Source of the DNA: Armatimonas rosea
Lineage (GTDB): Bacteria > Armatimonadota > Armatimonadia > Armatimonadales > Armatimonadaceae
DNA: 64,000 bases
NCBI RefSeq assembly: GCF_014202505.1
Contig: NZ_JACHGW010000001.1
Span: 310,001-374,000, forward strand
Direction of reading: 5' to 3'
The position numbers and the translations under genes were made by a program. This document shows, in pieces, positions 49,327 to 57,831 of the stretch (positions are counted from its first letter, which is position 1; every line of letters begins with the position of its first letter). Under the pieces are notes generated by a model, which was not told where the DNA came from, ran no database searches, and worked only from the letters and a program-made list of their open reading frames with translations.

Positions 49327-49683
49327 ATGCGTCGTTTTGTTGCAGGTCTCCCGTTTCTGTTATTGCTTTTCCCAATACCTCACCTCTGGCTTCTCGTTCG
49401 AGTCACGCCACCTACGGATCGGTGGCAGTTCCGGGATTTAGGGGGAGTATCGCTTCTGCTCTTTGATATGCTGTTTGTCTTGGTTGTGCTGGCGCTTCTC
49501 AAGATTTCCTGGATTCGTTTGCGCTTCAAGTGGGCCGGATTTGCACTTCTGCTCGCCGCGACCACAGCGATGTGGCAAGGCTCTGGCAAAGACAGTTTTG
49601 CAGCCGTTTATCTTGGGGGCTGGTTGTTTTTGCTCGTTCTGTCGGGATTGTGGCTCCGTAGCCAGCGTGCCTCTCTTAAGTAG
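49327..49683 (+). CDS. Hypothetical four-helix membrane protein, 118 aa
   Basis: MRRFVAGLPFLLLLFPIPHLWLLV begins the first helix; three more follow (LLLFDMLFVLVVLALLKI, WAGFALLLAATTAMW, AAVYLGGWLFLLVLSGLWL). The tail is basic (RSQRASLK). Composition is somewhat AT-richer than its neighbours. No family recognised. It sits 44 bases upstream of the J-domain gene and may share a transcript with it. Confidence 0.6.
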   Translation: MRRFVAGLPFLLLLFPIPHLWLLVRVTPPTDRWQFRDLGGVSLLLFDMLFVLVVLALLKISWIRLRFKWAGFALLLAATTAMWQGSGKDSFAAVYLGGWLFLLVLSGLWLRSQRASLK

Positions 49684-49727
49684 GAAGACGATAACCTCGA
49701 CTTTATCGCCTGAGACAAAAGGTAAAC

Positions 49728-50387
49728 TTGGCTATCATGCCAGCTCTCTTGCCTGTTCCCGAGCCCGACTACTACGCACTCCTTGGTCTCTTGCCCGCCG
49801 CCACGCAAGAAGAGATCACAGCGTGTCTGTGGGAGCGCTTGCGCGAAGTGCATCCTGATCTCTATCCCTCGCCAGAGAACCGTGCGGCATTCGATCTGCT
49901 CTTAAAAGCCCGCGCCACTCTCACTGACCCTGAGAAGCGCCAACGGTACCATATTCAACAGGCCTTTGCCCCACTTCATAATCGCTACTGCCTCCATCAA
50001 TCAAAGCTCTCGATCGTGCAGCGACATGTCCAGTACTGGCAAGGAGAGGTGTATCTTCTCGATGGCAGCGATGTCTTTGATCGAACCGCATTTAAGCTCC
50101 GCGCCTACCAAGACTGGCCAAATATGGGAAACTACCGCGACCCTAGCACCAGCTGGGAGATGTTGCGCGATGTCCTGACGGACTCGCTACACGAGCGCTC
50201 TGGGCTGGTTGTTCTGGTTTGGACTGAGGCGCAGAATATGTTGCTCCGTGGGCTGGACGATTTACTGACGGCACACACGGTACTGCGCGACGTTGTTGTC
50301 AGTGTCAACCAAAACCAAGAGACTCTTGTAAATGCCCACTTCTTACTGATCGGTACAGGGCATAACTTTCCAAAGTCTTTGGGGTGA
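49728..50387 (+). CDS. J-domain protein with unique C-terminus, 219 aa
   Basis: TTG at 49728 is favoured by AAAGG spacing; ATG 49737 is the alternative. Residues ~13-75 form a J domain: YYALLGLLPAATQEEI...LREVHPDLYPSPENRAAFDLLLKARATLTDPEKRQRYH, with the HPD motif that stimulates DnaK/Hsp70. The C-terminal 145 residues (QYWQGEVYLLDGSDVFDRTAFKLRAYQDWPNMGNYRDPSTSW) are not zinc-finger or DnaJ-C domains and match nothing I recognise. It probably directs Hsp70 to a special client. Confidence 0.8.
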   Translation: MAIMPALLPVPEPDYYALLGLLPAATQEEITACLWERLREVHPDLYPSPENRAAFDLLLKARATLTDPEKRQRYHIQQAFAPLHNRYCLHQSKLSIVQRHVQYWQGEVYLLDGSDVFDRTAFKLRAYQDWPNMGNYRDPSTSWEMLRDVLTDSLHERSGLVVLVWTEAQNMLLRGLDDLLTAHTVLRDVVVSVNQNQETLVNAHFLLIGTGHNFPKSLG

Positions 50388-50390
50388 TCT

Positions 50391-50420
50391 CCCTCTCCTC
50401 CCGTTATCAGGAGGAGAGGG
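50391..50420. terminator. 11-bp perfect hairpin between J-domain gene and uvrA
   Basis: CCCTCTCCTCC (50391-50401) pairs with GGAGGAGAGGG (50410-50420) across an 8-base loop. The right arm lies in the last codons of uvrA, giving it the end LLPPSLSS. No T run follows on either strand, so termination ability is unsure. It resembles the pyrimidine-rich repeats at 14605 and 52687. Confidence 0.6.
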
Positions 50421-53409
50421 AAGGGGGGAGGAGGGCTTTCAAAAATCGCCCGGTGTGGGACTCGGGGCAGGCGGCGACGGTTTCTGGCGTCCCTTCGACC
50501 ACCATCGTCCCGCCGTTCTTGCCGCCATCGGGGCCGAGGTCGAGGACCCAGTCGGCGCACTTGATGATGTCGAGGTGGTGCTCGATCACCAAGACGGTGT
50601 TGCCGGCATCCACTAAGCGATTGAGGCAGTCTAAAAGCCGCTGGATATCGGCGAGGTGCAGGCCGGTGGTGGGCTCGTCGAGGATGTAGAGGTTCTTGGC
50701 ACCACGCTTGATCTTGGCCAGCTCGGTGGCGAGCTTGACACGCTGTGCCTCGCCGCCGGAGAGGATGGGAGCGGGGTGGCCCAGTGTGAGGTAGCCCAGG
50801 CCCAGGTCGGCGAGAACCCGTAGCTTGTGGGCGATCTTCTTGTGCTCCGTGAAGAACGCCGCGCCGTCCTCGATACTCATTGCCAGCACATCGGCGATGG
50901 ACTTGCCGTTGTACAAGACTTCCAGTGTCTCGGCGTTGTAGCGGCTGCCCTTGCAGGCGTGACAGGGCGCCTCCACATCGGGCATGAAGTTCAGCTTGGT
51001 GGTGATCGTCCCCTCGCCGCCGCACTCCTCGCAGCGCCCGCCCTTGACATTGAAGCTAAAGCGCGAGGCGCTGTAGCCGCGCTCCACCGAGAGCGGCACC
51101 GATGCGAAGAGCTGGCGGATATCGTCGTAGAAGCCCACGTAGGTCGCGGGGTTGGAGCGCGGCGAGCGGCCAATGGGCGACTGGTCGATCTCGATCACAT
51201 CCCCGATCTTCTCGATCCCCTCCAGCGAGTCGTGCGCCCCGGCGAGGACGCGCGAGTCGTACTTTTTATTGTAGAGCTGCTTGTGGAGGATATCGTTGAC
51301 CAGGGTGGACTTGCCCGAGCCCGATGCCCCGGTGACCGCGATAAAGACGCCCAAGGGGAAGCGCACGGTGAGGTTCTTGAGGTTGTTCTCCCGCGCCCCG
51401 GTCAGCACCAGCGCATCGTCCCCGATAGCGCGGCGTACTTTGGGCAGCGCGATCTCGCGCCGCCCGGAGAGGAACGCCCCCGTGAGCGAGTCTGGGCTGG
51501 CGCAGAGCTCGGCGACCGTGCCACTGGCGACCACCTCGCCGCCGTGAATCCCCGGCCCCGGCCCGATCTCTAAGATATGGTCGGCGGCGCGGATGGTGTC
51601 GGTGTCGTGCTCGACCACGATCACGGTGTTGCCGATATCGCGCAGCCGCCGCAGGGTCGCGATCAGCTTCTCGTTGTCTTTCGGGTGCAGGCCAATGCTC
51701 GGCTCGTCCAGGACATAGAGCATTCCCATCAGCTCACTGGCGATCTGCGCCGAGAGCCGAATCCGCTGCGACTCCCCGCCGGAGAGCGTCCCCGAGCGCC
51801 GTGAGAGCGACAAATAATCCAGCCCGATATCGCACAGGAGCTCGAGCTGTGAGAGGATCGCCTGGAGGATCTGCCGCGCCGCCTCGGGGCTACGCGCGGG
51901 CGAGGGGAGCGCCCGCAGAAACGCCGCGGCATCGGCGAGGGTGAGGTTGCTGAGCGTGTGGATATCCGTCCCGCCAAACCGAATCCGGGTGCGTGAGCGG
52001 CGCAGGCGGACCCCCTGGCAGTCCGGGCAGGTAGTCTCGACCATGACCTTTCGCAGCCAGTCCTCGGTGTTGGCGTTGGACTCCTGCTTCTGCCGATACC
52101 AGCGGTACCAGCGGTCGATCTGGGTGGCGACTCCCGCAAACTTCTGCTTCCGACCGACACTTCGATCGTCGCGCCCCCCCGGCGGCAGCACCAGCGTGAT
52201 CTCCTCGCCCTTGGTGCCCCAGAAGAGAATGTCTTTTATTGCCTCGGGCAGCTCCGCAAAGGGCGTCTCCAGTGAGAAGCCATAGTGCGCCGCGAGCCCC
52301 CAGATAATGCGCCCGTTGTTGGTGTTCTTATCGACATTGAACGCCTCTTTGACAAACGCGCCGCCCAAGATAGAGCGCGACGGGTCCGGGACGAGCAGGC
52401 CGGTGTGCACGCGCAGGTACGTCCCCAGCCCCGAGCAGGTCAGGCACGCGCTCTCAGGCTCGTTGAAGGAGAAGTACCAGCCCTCGCGCTCCACAAAGGT
52501 CAGCCGGTGCTCCGGGCAGCCAAAGCCCACATAGAACCGCGCCTCGGTTTTTTCGTCGTCGAAGCGGCAGCGCACAAAGCCCTCCCCCAGCTTGGCGGCA
52601 TCGGTCAGCGCGACAAGGAGCTGCTTGGCCTGGGAGCGCTTGACCAGCACCCGGTCCACCACCGCCTCGACTTGGTAGGCGCGCAACCTCTCCCCCCTGC
52701 CCCCTCCCCCGGGCGTTCGTACCTCACTGGGGAAGGGGGAGTCAGAATCTGGTTCCCCTTTCCCAGCGAAGAATGAGCGCCCGGGAGAGGGGCTAGGGGA
52801 GAGGTCACTCACGGAGAGGTCCTCTTCCTCCAGCGCCAGCTCATCCGCGAGGTCGCGTAGCTCGCCATTGACCCGAACGCGGCGGCAGCCCTTGGTGCGA
52901 AGCTCGGTGAAGAGATAGCTCCACTCCTCGCCGTAGACCTTGGCAACTGGCGCACACAGCTCGACCGCTGTGCCCTCAGGGAGCGCGAGCAGGTGCTCGG
53001 CGAGCTGGTTGAGGCTGACCGTGGGAATGGGGGCATCGCAGCGCAGGCAGTGCGCCTCGCCGCTGGTGGCGTAGAGCAGGCGCAGGTAGTCGCCCACATC
53101 GGTCATGGTCCCGACGGTCGAGCGCGGGTTCTTGGTGATGGTCTTCTGCTCGATGGAGATCACGGGCGAGAGCCCCAGGATCGCATCGACTTTAGGCCGA
53201 CTCTGCTGCTGCACAAACCGCCGCGTCCACGCCGAGAGCGACTCCATAAAGCGCCGCTGCGCCTCGGCATAGAGCGTGTCAAAGGCCAGCGACGACTTCC
53301 CCGAGCCGCTCAGCCCGGTCAGCACGATCAATTTGTCGCGCGGAATCTCCACCGTGACATTCTTGAGATTGTTCTCCCGCGCCCCCCGAATCAGAATCGT
53401 CTCTCGCAT
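50407..53409 (-). CDS. uvrA: UvrA excinuclease ATPase subunit, 1000 aa
   Basis: Nucleotide-excision-repair damage sensor. Two ABC modules: Walker [10 protein letters not shown] near residue 31 and GASGSGKST near 700; signatures [12 protein letters not shown] and [12 protein letters not shown]; Walker [15 protein letters not shown] and [12 protein letters not shown]. Zinc sites CPDCQG and CEECGG...CHACKG are present. UvrA is usually ~940-960 aa. This one is longer mainly because residues ~203-241 ([16 protein letters not shown]... [10 protein letters not shown]) are translated from a 118-bp palindromic repeat inserted in frame. Transcribed alone or with the preceding nucleotidyltransferase gene (3 bases apart). 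Confidence 0.97.
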   Translation of the reverse strand: MRETILIRGARENNLKNVTVEIPRDKLIVLTGLSGSGKSSLAFDTLYAEAQRRFMESLSAWTRRFVQQQSRPKVDAILGLSPVISIEQKTITKNPRSTVGTMTDVGDYLRLLYATSGEAHCLRCDAPIPTVSLNQLAEHLLALPEGTAVELCAPVAKVYGEEWSYLFTELRTKGCRRVRVNGELRDLADELALEEEDLSVSDLSPSPSPGRSFFAGKGEPDSDSPFPSEVRTPGGGGRGERLRAYQVEAVVDRVLVKRSQAKQLLVALTDAAKLGEGFVRCRFDDEKTEARFYVGFGCPEHRLTFVEREGWYFSFNEPESACLTCSGLGTYLRVHTGLLVPDPSRSILGGAFVKEAFNVDKNTNNGRIIWGLAAHYGFSLETPFAELPEAIKDILFWGTKGEEITLVLPPGGRDDRSVGRKQKFAGVATQIDRWYRWYRQKQESNANTEDWLRKVMVETTCPDCQGVRLRRSRTRIRFGGTDIHTLSNLTLADAAAFLRALPSPARSPEAARQILQAILSQLELLCDIGLDYLSLSRRSGTLSGGESQRIRLSAQIASELMGMLYVLDEPSIGLHPKDNEKLIATLRRLRDIGNTVIVVEHDTDTIRAADHILEIGPGPGIHGGEVVASGTVAELCASPDSLTGAFLSGRREIALPKVRRAIGDDALVLTGARENNLKNLTVRFPLGVFIAVTGASGSGKSTLVNDILHKQLYNKKYDSRVLAGAHDSLEGIEKIGDVIEIDQSPIGRSPRSNPATYVGFYDDIRQLFASVPLSVERGYSASRFSFNVKGGRCEECGGEGTITTKLNFMPDVEAPCHACKGSRYNAETLEVLYNGKSIADVLAMSIEDGAAFFTEHKKIAHKLRVLADLGLGYLTLGHPAPILSGGEAQRVKLATELAKIKRGAKNLYILDEPTTGLHLADIQRLLDCLNRLVDAGNTVLVIEHHLDIIKCADWVLDLGPDGGKNGGTMVVEGTPETVAACPESHTGRFLKALLPPSLSS
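52687..52804. repeat. 118-bp palindromic element inserted in frame in uvrA
   Basis: The left arm (CCTCTCCCCCCTGCCCCCTC...) and the right arm (...GGGGCTAGGGGAGAGG) are ~27-nt imperfect inverted ends. Symmetry continues inward (CACTGGGGAAGGGGGA with TCCCCTTTCCCAGCG). It interrupts uvrA after about residue 202 and adds ~39 Pro/Gly/Ser-rich residues while keeping the frame open. Confidence 0.85.
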
Positions 53410-53412
53410 ATT

Positions 53413-54327
53413 TTAAAGCCCTCCCACAAAGACATAGCCTGCCTCGTCCACCGTGACCCGGCTGTCTTTGGTGAGGCGCAGCGGGACACCGACCCGGTCT
53501 AGGATTCCCTTGTCGACGAGCCAGTCGCAGGCTAAATCGAGGTGCTCGGCGTGCCAGTGGTGCTTGAAGTGGCTCTCCAGCTCGCGGACCGAGCGGGGGC
53601 CGTCGGCACCTTCGAACCAGTCCAAGAGCGGCGCGAAGCAGAGGGGGATGCGCTCGGTGAGGTAGGTATCGCAGAGGGCGAGAGCCTCCCCGATTGCTTC
53701 GTCGGTCTTGGGCCCCTCTAAAACATCGGTGTAGAGGCGCGTAAAGAATTTCGGGTTGAGCTTCAGGGCTTGGTGGATGACCTCTCGGCCAGGGTTCTGC
53801 CCGGCGGCGATCACCTCCACTTGGGCGAGCTCCCGGGAGGCTAGGAGCAGATAGACGGCGGCGTAGTGGAAGTCACGCTTGATTTTATGCCACTTCTCCG
53901 CCTTGGTGAGCACGGGCAGGCAGGCATTTCCCGCCCGCAGGAGCTGCGCCTGCCGGTCCCGCTCCCCGAGAGTCGCCACATTCTCCCAGAGCAGCGGCAG
54001 GGAGTCGTCCTTGGTAAAGAGCAGGCGGCTTCGGAGCTGCACTGATGACCAAAACGAGCCGACTAGGGCGCTGTCGAGCTGCTTGCGAAATGCGGAGCGG
54101 GTGAGCAGGATCGCATGGACCGAGATGTCTTCCTCTAGGAGCGTAAAGCTCCCCCCCTTGACCGACTCTTCGCCAATGATAATCAGGTCGATATCCGACT
54201 TCTCCCAGATATCGTCGTAGGCCAGCGACCCAAAGAGCACGGCTGCCAGCACGGTTCGATCTTTTTGTAGCTTCTCCGTGAGCGAGGCAATCGCCGCCTC
54301 GTAGCGTTCACGCGTGGTCATGAACAT
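53413..54327 (-). CDS. Nucleotidyltransferase-domain protein, 304 aa
   Basis: The N-terminal domain carries [24 protein letters not shown], the GS-x(9-13)-DxD signature of minimal Pol-beta nucleotidyltransferases. A third acidic position may be in EDISVHAI. A helical middle (about 130-230) resembles kinase-independent HEPN-like or substrate-binding helices. The C-terminus ([25 protein letters not shown]) is winged-helix-like. It likely transfers a nucleotide to a small molecule or protein. Start could be 54327 or 54321. Divergent from the MFS gene. Confidence 0.8.
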   Translation of the reverse strand: MFMTTRERYEAAIASLTEKLQKDRTVLAAVLFGSLAYDDIWEKSDIDLIIIGEESVKGGSFTLLEEDISVHAILLTRSAFRKQLDSALVGSFWSSVQLRSRLLFTKDDSLPLLWENVATLGERDRQAQLLRAGNACLPVLTKAEKWHKIKRDFHYAAVYLLLASRELAQVEVIAAGQNPGREVIHQALKLNPKFFTRLYTDVLEGPKTDEAIGEALALCDTYLTERIPLCFAPLLDWFEGADGPRSVRELESHFKHHWHAEHLDLACDWLVDKGILDRVGVPLRLTKDSRVTVDEAGYVFVGGL

Positions 54328-54400
54328 AAGTTTACCATGGCTTTCTGTCCCGATGCGAGGGCACTCCGACGTATACCCCTGTCATAAGGAACTCCTCTAC

Positions 54401-55666
54401 ATGACAACTGCTGCCGCAACCCCAACCTCCCTTCCCCAGAGTGCCTCCGAGCAGAAACAGACATCGGCGGTCTTGGCATCGGGCTGGCTCTTGACGTGGC
54501 TCGCGATCAATATCTGCACCCTGCCGATCAACCTCTATCTGAAAAACAAGCTCCATCTTGGTGCCGAGGCGGTGGCGTTCTTCAACCTGGTGATTGGGTT
54601 TGCGAGCTACGTCAAGCCTATCGCGGGCTTGTTCTCCGATAACCTCACCTTGCTGGGAACCCGGCGCAAGCACTACTTGCTCTTTAGCACGTTTGTGGGG
54701 GGGCTGTGCTGGCTCTTGCTGGCGCTCCTGCCCAAGACCTACAACACGCTCCTGGTGATGCAGACCATCACGATTGCGGTCTTTGTGGTGGCGAGCACGG
54801 CGCTCGGGGGGCTCTTGGTGGACGCGGGGAAGCGCAATGGCTCCATCGGGCGGCTGACCTCGCAGCGGCTGGCGATCAATAACCTGGTTGGGCTGATCGC
54901 GGGGCCGCTGGGGGGCTATCTGGCAACCAAGGCGTTTGGGCTGACCATTGGGATCTGCGCGGGGTGTTTCTTTCTCCTGGTTCCTCTGGTCGCCCTCTTC
55001 CTCCACGAGCCTCCCGTCGCGGACGCACCGGCACCGTCGTGGAGTGCGGTGGGGGAGCAGCTCAAGGCGACCTTTGCATCGCGCTCGCTCTGGTGGGGCC
55101 TGCTGATGTGCTGTTTGTTGTCGATCGCGCCGGGGTTTGGGACACCGCTTCTTTTCTACCAGCAAGACACGCTGAAGCTGAGCGAGCAGTTTATCGGCAA
55201 CATGGGGATGATCAGCGGGGGCTGTGGGCTCCTGGCCGCACTGCTCTACTCTCGTCTCTGTAGCCGGCTCTCCCTGCGGCGGTTGCTTCCCTTGGGGATT
55301 ATCTTGAGTAGTGTCGGGACGCTGTTCTATCTCTTCTACAACTCGGTGACCGCGGCTCTGGTGATCGAGGGGCTGGCGGGCTTTGTGGGGACCTTGGCGG
55401 TGCTGCCGCTCTGGGACCTCTGCGGGCGGGCGACTCCCAAGAAGAACGAGGCGCTGGGCTACTCCCTGCTGATGAGCGTCTTGAACCTGACTGCCGCCCT
55501 CTCCAACCTGCTGGGCTCCTGGTTCTACGAGCGCCTGCACTGGAACTTTAAGAACCTGGTCTGGCTCAATGCCGGCACGACCGCGCTGGTCTTGCTGATC
55601 GTCCCCCTGATCCCCGCCGCGCTGATGGACCGCCGCGATGGAGAGCTTGAGGAGCGGGTAAAATAG
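54401..55666 (+). CDS. MFS transporter, folate-biopterin (BT1)-like, 421 aa
   Basis: Start at ATG 54401 after AAGGA; the earlier in-frame ATG (54314) lies in the promoter region and overlaps the divergent gene. About 12 membrane helices. The loop after helix 2, SYVKPIAGLFSDNLTLLGTRRKHYLLFSTF, resembles the KP-x-x-G-x-x-SD...G-x-RR motif of BT1/FBT carriers. The central loop is polar (LHEPPVADAPAPSW). Transports an unknown small organic molecule. Four bases upstream of the serine hydrolase gene, so probably one operon. Confidence 0.85.
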   Translation: MTTAAATPTSLPQSASEQKQTSAVLASGWLLTWLAINICTLPINLYLKNKLHLGAEAVAFFNLVIGFASYVKPIAGLFSDNLTLLGTRRKHYLLFSTFVGGLCWLLLALLPKTYNTLLVMQTITIAVFVVASTALGGLLVDAGKRNGSIGRLTSQRLAINNLVGLIAGPLGGYLATKAFGLTIGICAGCFFLLVPLVALFLHEPPVADAPAPSWSAVGEQLKATFASRSLWWGLLMCCLLSIAPGFGTPLLFYQQDTLKLSEQFIGNMGMISGGCGLLAALLYSRLCSRLSLRRLLPLGIILSSVGTLFYLFYNSVTAALVIEGLAGFVGTLAVLPLWDLCGRATPKKNEALGYSLLMSVLNLTAALSNLLGSWFYERLHWNFKNLVWLNAGTTALVLLIVPLIPAALMDRRDGELEERVK

Positions 55667-55669
55667 CCC

Positions 55670-57025
55670 ATGACCTCTCTTCCCCGTAGCACGCCCGAGG
55701 CCCAGGGCGTCGATTCTTCCGGTATCGCCGCGTTTCTCTCCGCCTGCGCAGGCTCTGGCCTGGAGCTGCACAGCCTGATGCTCGTGCGCCATGGCTTTGT
55801 TGTCGCCGAGAGCTGGTGGCACCCGTACAGCTCAGACAAGCGCCACATGCTCTTCTCGCTCTCCAAGAGCTTCACGGCCACGGCGATCGGGCTGGCGGTG
55901 GCAGAGGGACGGCTAAGCCTCGACGATACAGTGGTCTCGTTCTTCCCGGAGAAGGCCCCGGCGAGCGTCTCCGAGAACCTCGCCGCGATGCGGGTGCACG
56001 ACCTGCTGACGATGTCCACGGGCCATGCGGTCGAGCCGATGAGCGGGCTTCGCGCGGAGACCAACGACTGGGTGAGCTCGTTTATGGCCGCCGATGTCCC
56101 TCATGCGCCGGGGACGCACTTTCTCTACAACAGCCTCGCGACCTACATGCTCTCGGCGATCCTGCACAAGCTCACAGGCGAGCGGCTACGGGACTACCTC
56201 ACGCCGCGCCTCTTTGTGCCGCTGGGGATCACCGACCCGACCTGGGAGCAGTGTCCGCTGGGGATCGACACGGGCGGCTGGGGGCTGAGTGTGCGCACGG
56301 AGGATATCGCCAAGTTCGGCCAGCTCTACCTGAGCGAGGGTGTCTGGGACGGGGTGCGCCTGCTCCCCGACGGCTGGGTGGCCAACGCGACCAAGAAGCA
56401 TATCGCCAACGGCGACAACCCCGAGAGCGACTGGGCGCAGGGCTACGGCTTCCAGTTCTGGCGCTGCCGCCACGGCGCGTATCGCGGCGATGGCGCGTTT
56501 GGCCAGTACTGCGTCGTCCTCCCCGAGCAAGACGCCGTCCTGGCGATCACGTCGGGGGTCAAGGACATGCAGACCGTCCTGAACCATGCCTGGGCCCAGC
56601 TCCTGCCCGCGTTTGGCGGGCGACGGGAGCTCACAAAACCTGCGGGAGTGGGGCGCGTCTTCGCCGGCACCTACGCCTTCCCCGAGAACGACCAGGGCCT
56701 CAAGACTCTACAGATCGAGAGCACGGAGTCACAGCTCACGCTCACGCTCGACGAGCACACGCTCACGGGCGGCTTTGGCGCGTGGCTCCCCGGCGAGACG
56801 AGCTTCCGGCAGTGGCACGGCAAGCCCCACGCCACAGCGGGAGCCGCGGCTTGGAGCGAAGACAACACGACACTCACCCTGCGTCTCTGCTCGGTCGAGA
56901 CCCCGTTTATTGCGGAGGCTATCTGTCGGTTTGAAGGCGAGAGTGTCACGCTTCACTACTCCCTCAACGCCAGCTTCGGCCCCACCGAGTTCGCGCCGCT
57001 TGTCGGGCAGCGGACAGAGGTCTAG
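55670..57025 (+). CDS. Serine hydrolase of the beta-lactamase class C family, 451 aa
   Basis: Catalytic SLSK at 63-66 (LFSLSKSFTATAIGLAVAEG), YNS near 155 (HFLYNSLATYML), and GYGFQFW...GQYCVV near the third motif. The domain is followed by a ~110-residue beta-rich tail (LQIESTESQLTLTLDEHTLTGGF). No signal peptide is seen, so it seems cytosolic. Family members act as esterases, D-amino-acid peptidases or beta-lactamases. Linked to the preceding transporter, perhaps degrading what it imports. Overlaps the convergent gene at 57022 by 4 bases. Confidence 0.9.
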   Translation: MTSLPRSTPEAQGVDSSGIAAFLSACAGSGLELHSLMLVRHGFVVAESWWHPYSSDKRHMLFSLSKSFTATAIGLAVAEGRLSLDDTVVSFFPEKAPASVSENLAAMRVHDLLTMSTGHAVEPMSGLRAETNDWVSSFMAADVPHAPGTHFLYNSLATYMLSAILHKLTGERLRDYLTPRLFVPLGITDPTWEQCPLGIDTGGWGLSVRTEDIAKFGQLYLSEGVWDGVRLLPDGWVANATKKHIANGDNPESDWAQGYGFQFWRCRHGAYRGDGAFGQYCVVLPEQDAVLAITSGVKDMQTVLNHAWAQLLPAFGGRRELTKPAGVGRVFAGTYAFPENDQGLKTLQIESTESQLTLTLDEHTLTGGFGAWLPGETSFRQWHGKPHATAGAAAWSEDNTTLTLRLCSVETPFIAEAICRFEGESVTLHYSLNASFGPTEFAPLVGQRTEV

Positions 57026-57516
57026 GTCGCTTCGTAGAACTCGTTGCTACGGATCTGGCGGGTGAGGTCGAGCACCTCGGTCTCGCTCATCTCCTCGGGG
57101 CCGGTGCACAGCACAATCCCCTTGGCCCCGAGCTCGCGGCAGGTCTGGATGAGCGCAGTCTTCTCGACATCGGTGAGGCCGCCCTCCCAGGTATCGAGCA
57201 TGTGGACCACAAAGTGCAGCCGCAAGAGCGGGATGCGCCGGTGGATGGCCTTGTCGAGGAAGTGCCGCAGGACCTTGTAGGTGTTCTCGAGGTCGTGGAT
57301 CGCCAGCCGGGGGTGGTGGAAGACCCGCGCCATGTCGTAGCCCCGTGAGTCGGCGTAGGGAGTCGCGGCGCTCCCAAAGGCGACCACTTCCTTGCTATGG
57401 GTGTGGTAGGCAAACTGAGGAACGTCCTCGTAGTAGCCGCCGGAGCCTTTACGGGCGATCACGCGAATGGCGAGGTAGTCACGCTGGATACGGAGGTAGG
57501 CGGTGTAGGTGGGCAT
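57022..57516 (-). CDS. Hypothetical protein, 164 aa
   Basis: A soluble alpha/beta protein: AYLRIQRDYLAIRVIARKGSGGYYEDVPQFAYHTHSKEVVAFGSAA, then HPRLAIHDLENTYKVLRHFLDKAIHRRIPLLRLHFVVHML and ELGAKGIVLCTGPEEMSETEVLDL. The G-S-A-A and GAKGIVLCTG turns recall actin/Hsp70-like (MreB-type) nucleotide folds at small scale, but the match is weak and no function is assigned. Convergent with the serine hydrolase. Confidence 0.65.
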   Translation of the reverse strand: MPTYTAYLRIQRDYLAIRVIARKGSGGYYEDVPQFAYHTHSKEVVAFGSAATPYADSRGYDMARVFHHPRLAIHDLENTYKVLRHFLDKAIHRRIPLLRLHFVVHMLDTWEGGLTDVEKTALIQTCRELGAKGIVLCTGPEEMSETEVLDLTRQIRSNEFYEAT

Positions 57517-57559
57517 TCTTGTCCCAAGTGTACCGCACGCACCGTGCCACGTGAGGGAG

Positions 57560-57733
57560 CTACTTCCCGCGGATCAGTCCAATTACCAGTAGCACGACTC
57601 CGGCAAAGATCGCCAGCCCGGCGTAGGGGGCCAGCAAGTGCCCTAGCACCAGTGCGACCCGAATCGCGATCCCCACGACCAGAAAAAGCATTCCCCACTG
57701 CATCAGTTTATTACTCTGTAGCTGTCGTTGCAT
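57560..57733 (-). CDS. Small membrane protein, 57 aa
   Basis: ATG 57733 follows AAGGTGAT by 5-7 bases. The frame reads MQRQLQSNKLMQWGMLFLVV... and ends GLIRGK. Two hydrophobic segments are joined by HLLAPYAG: WGMLFLVVGIAIRVALVLG and LAIFAGVVLLVIGLI. A short hairpin (CCCCC...GGGGG) precedes the ribosome site, as it does for other genes in this region. No family recognised. Located just downstream of argF, 98 bases after it, on the same strand. Confidence 0.7.
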   Translation of the reverse strand: MQRQLQSNKLMQWGMLFLVVGIAIRVALVLGHLLAPYAGLAIFAGVVLLVIGLIRGK

Positions 57734-57749
57734 CAAACATCACCTTTCT

Positions 57750-57772
57750 TCCCCCCCGATTAGAACGAGGGG
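57750..57772. promoter_or_regulatory. Hairpin upstream of the 57-aa gene's ribosome site
   Basis: CCCCC and GGGGG flank GATTAGAACGA; on the minus strand the G-rich arm leads into AAGAAAGGTGATG. It is comparable to the hairpins before argF and argB. Confidence 0.5.
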
Positions 57773-57831
57773 GACAGTGCTTAGAACCATGCTACCCCAT
57801 TCCCGTTACAGTGGGAAACCTCACTGGGGCG

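Noticed and set aside
54332-55822. 496-aa minus-strand frame opposite the MFS gene
   Set aside because: Gln/Arg/Pro-rich shadow without domains; it crosses two clear plus-strand genes.
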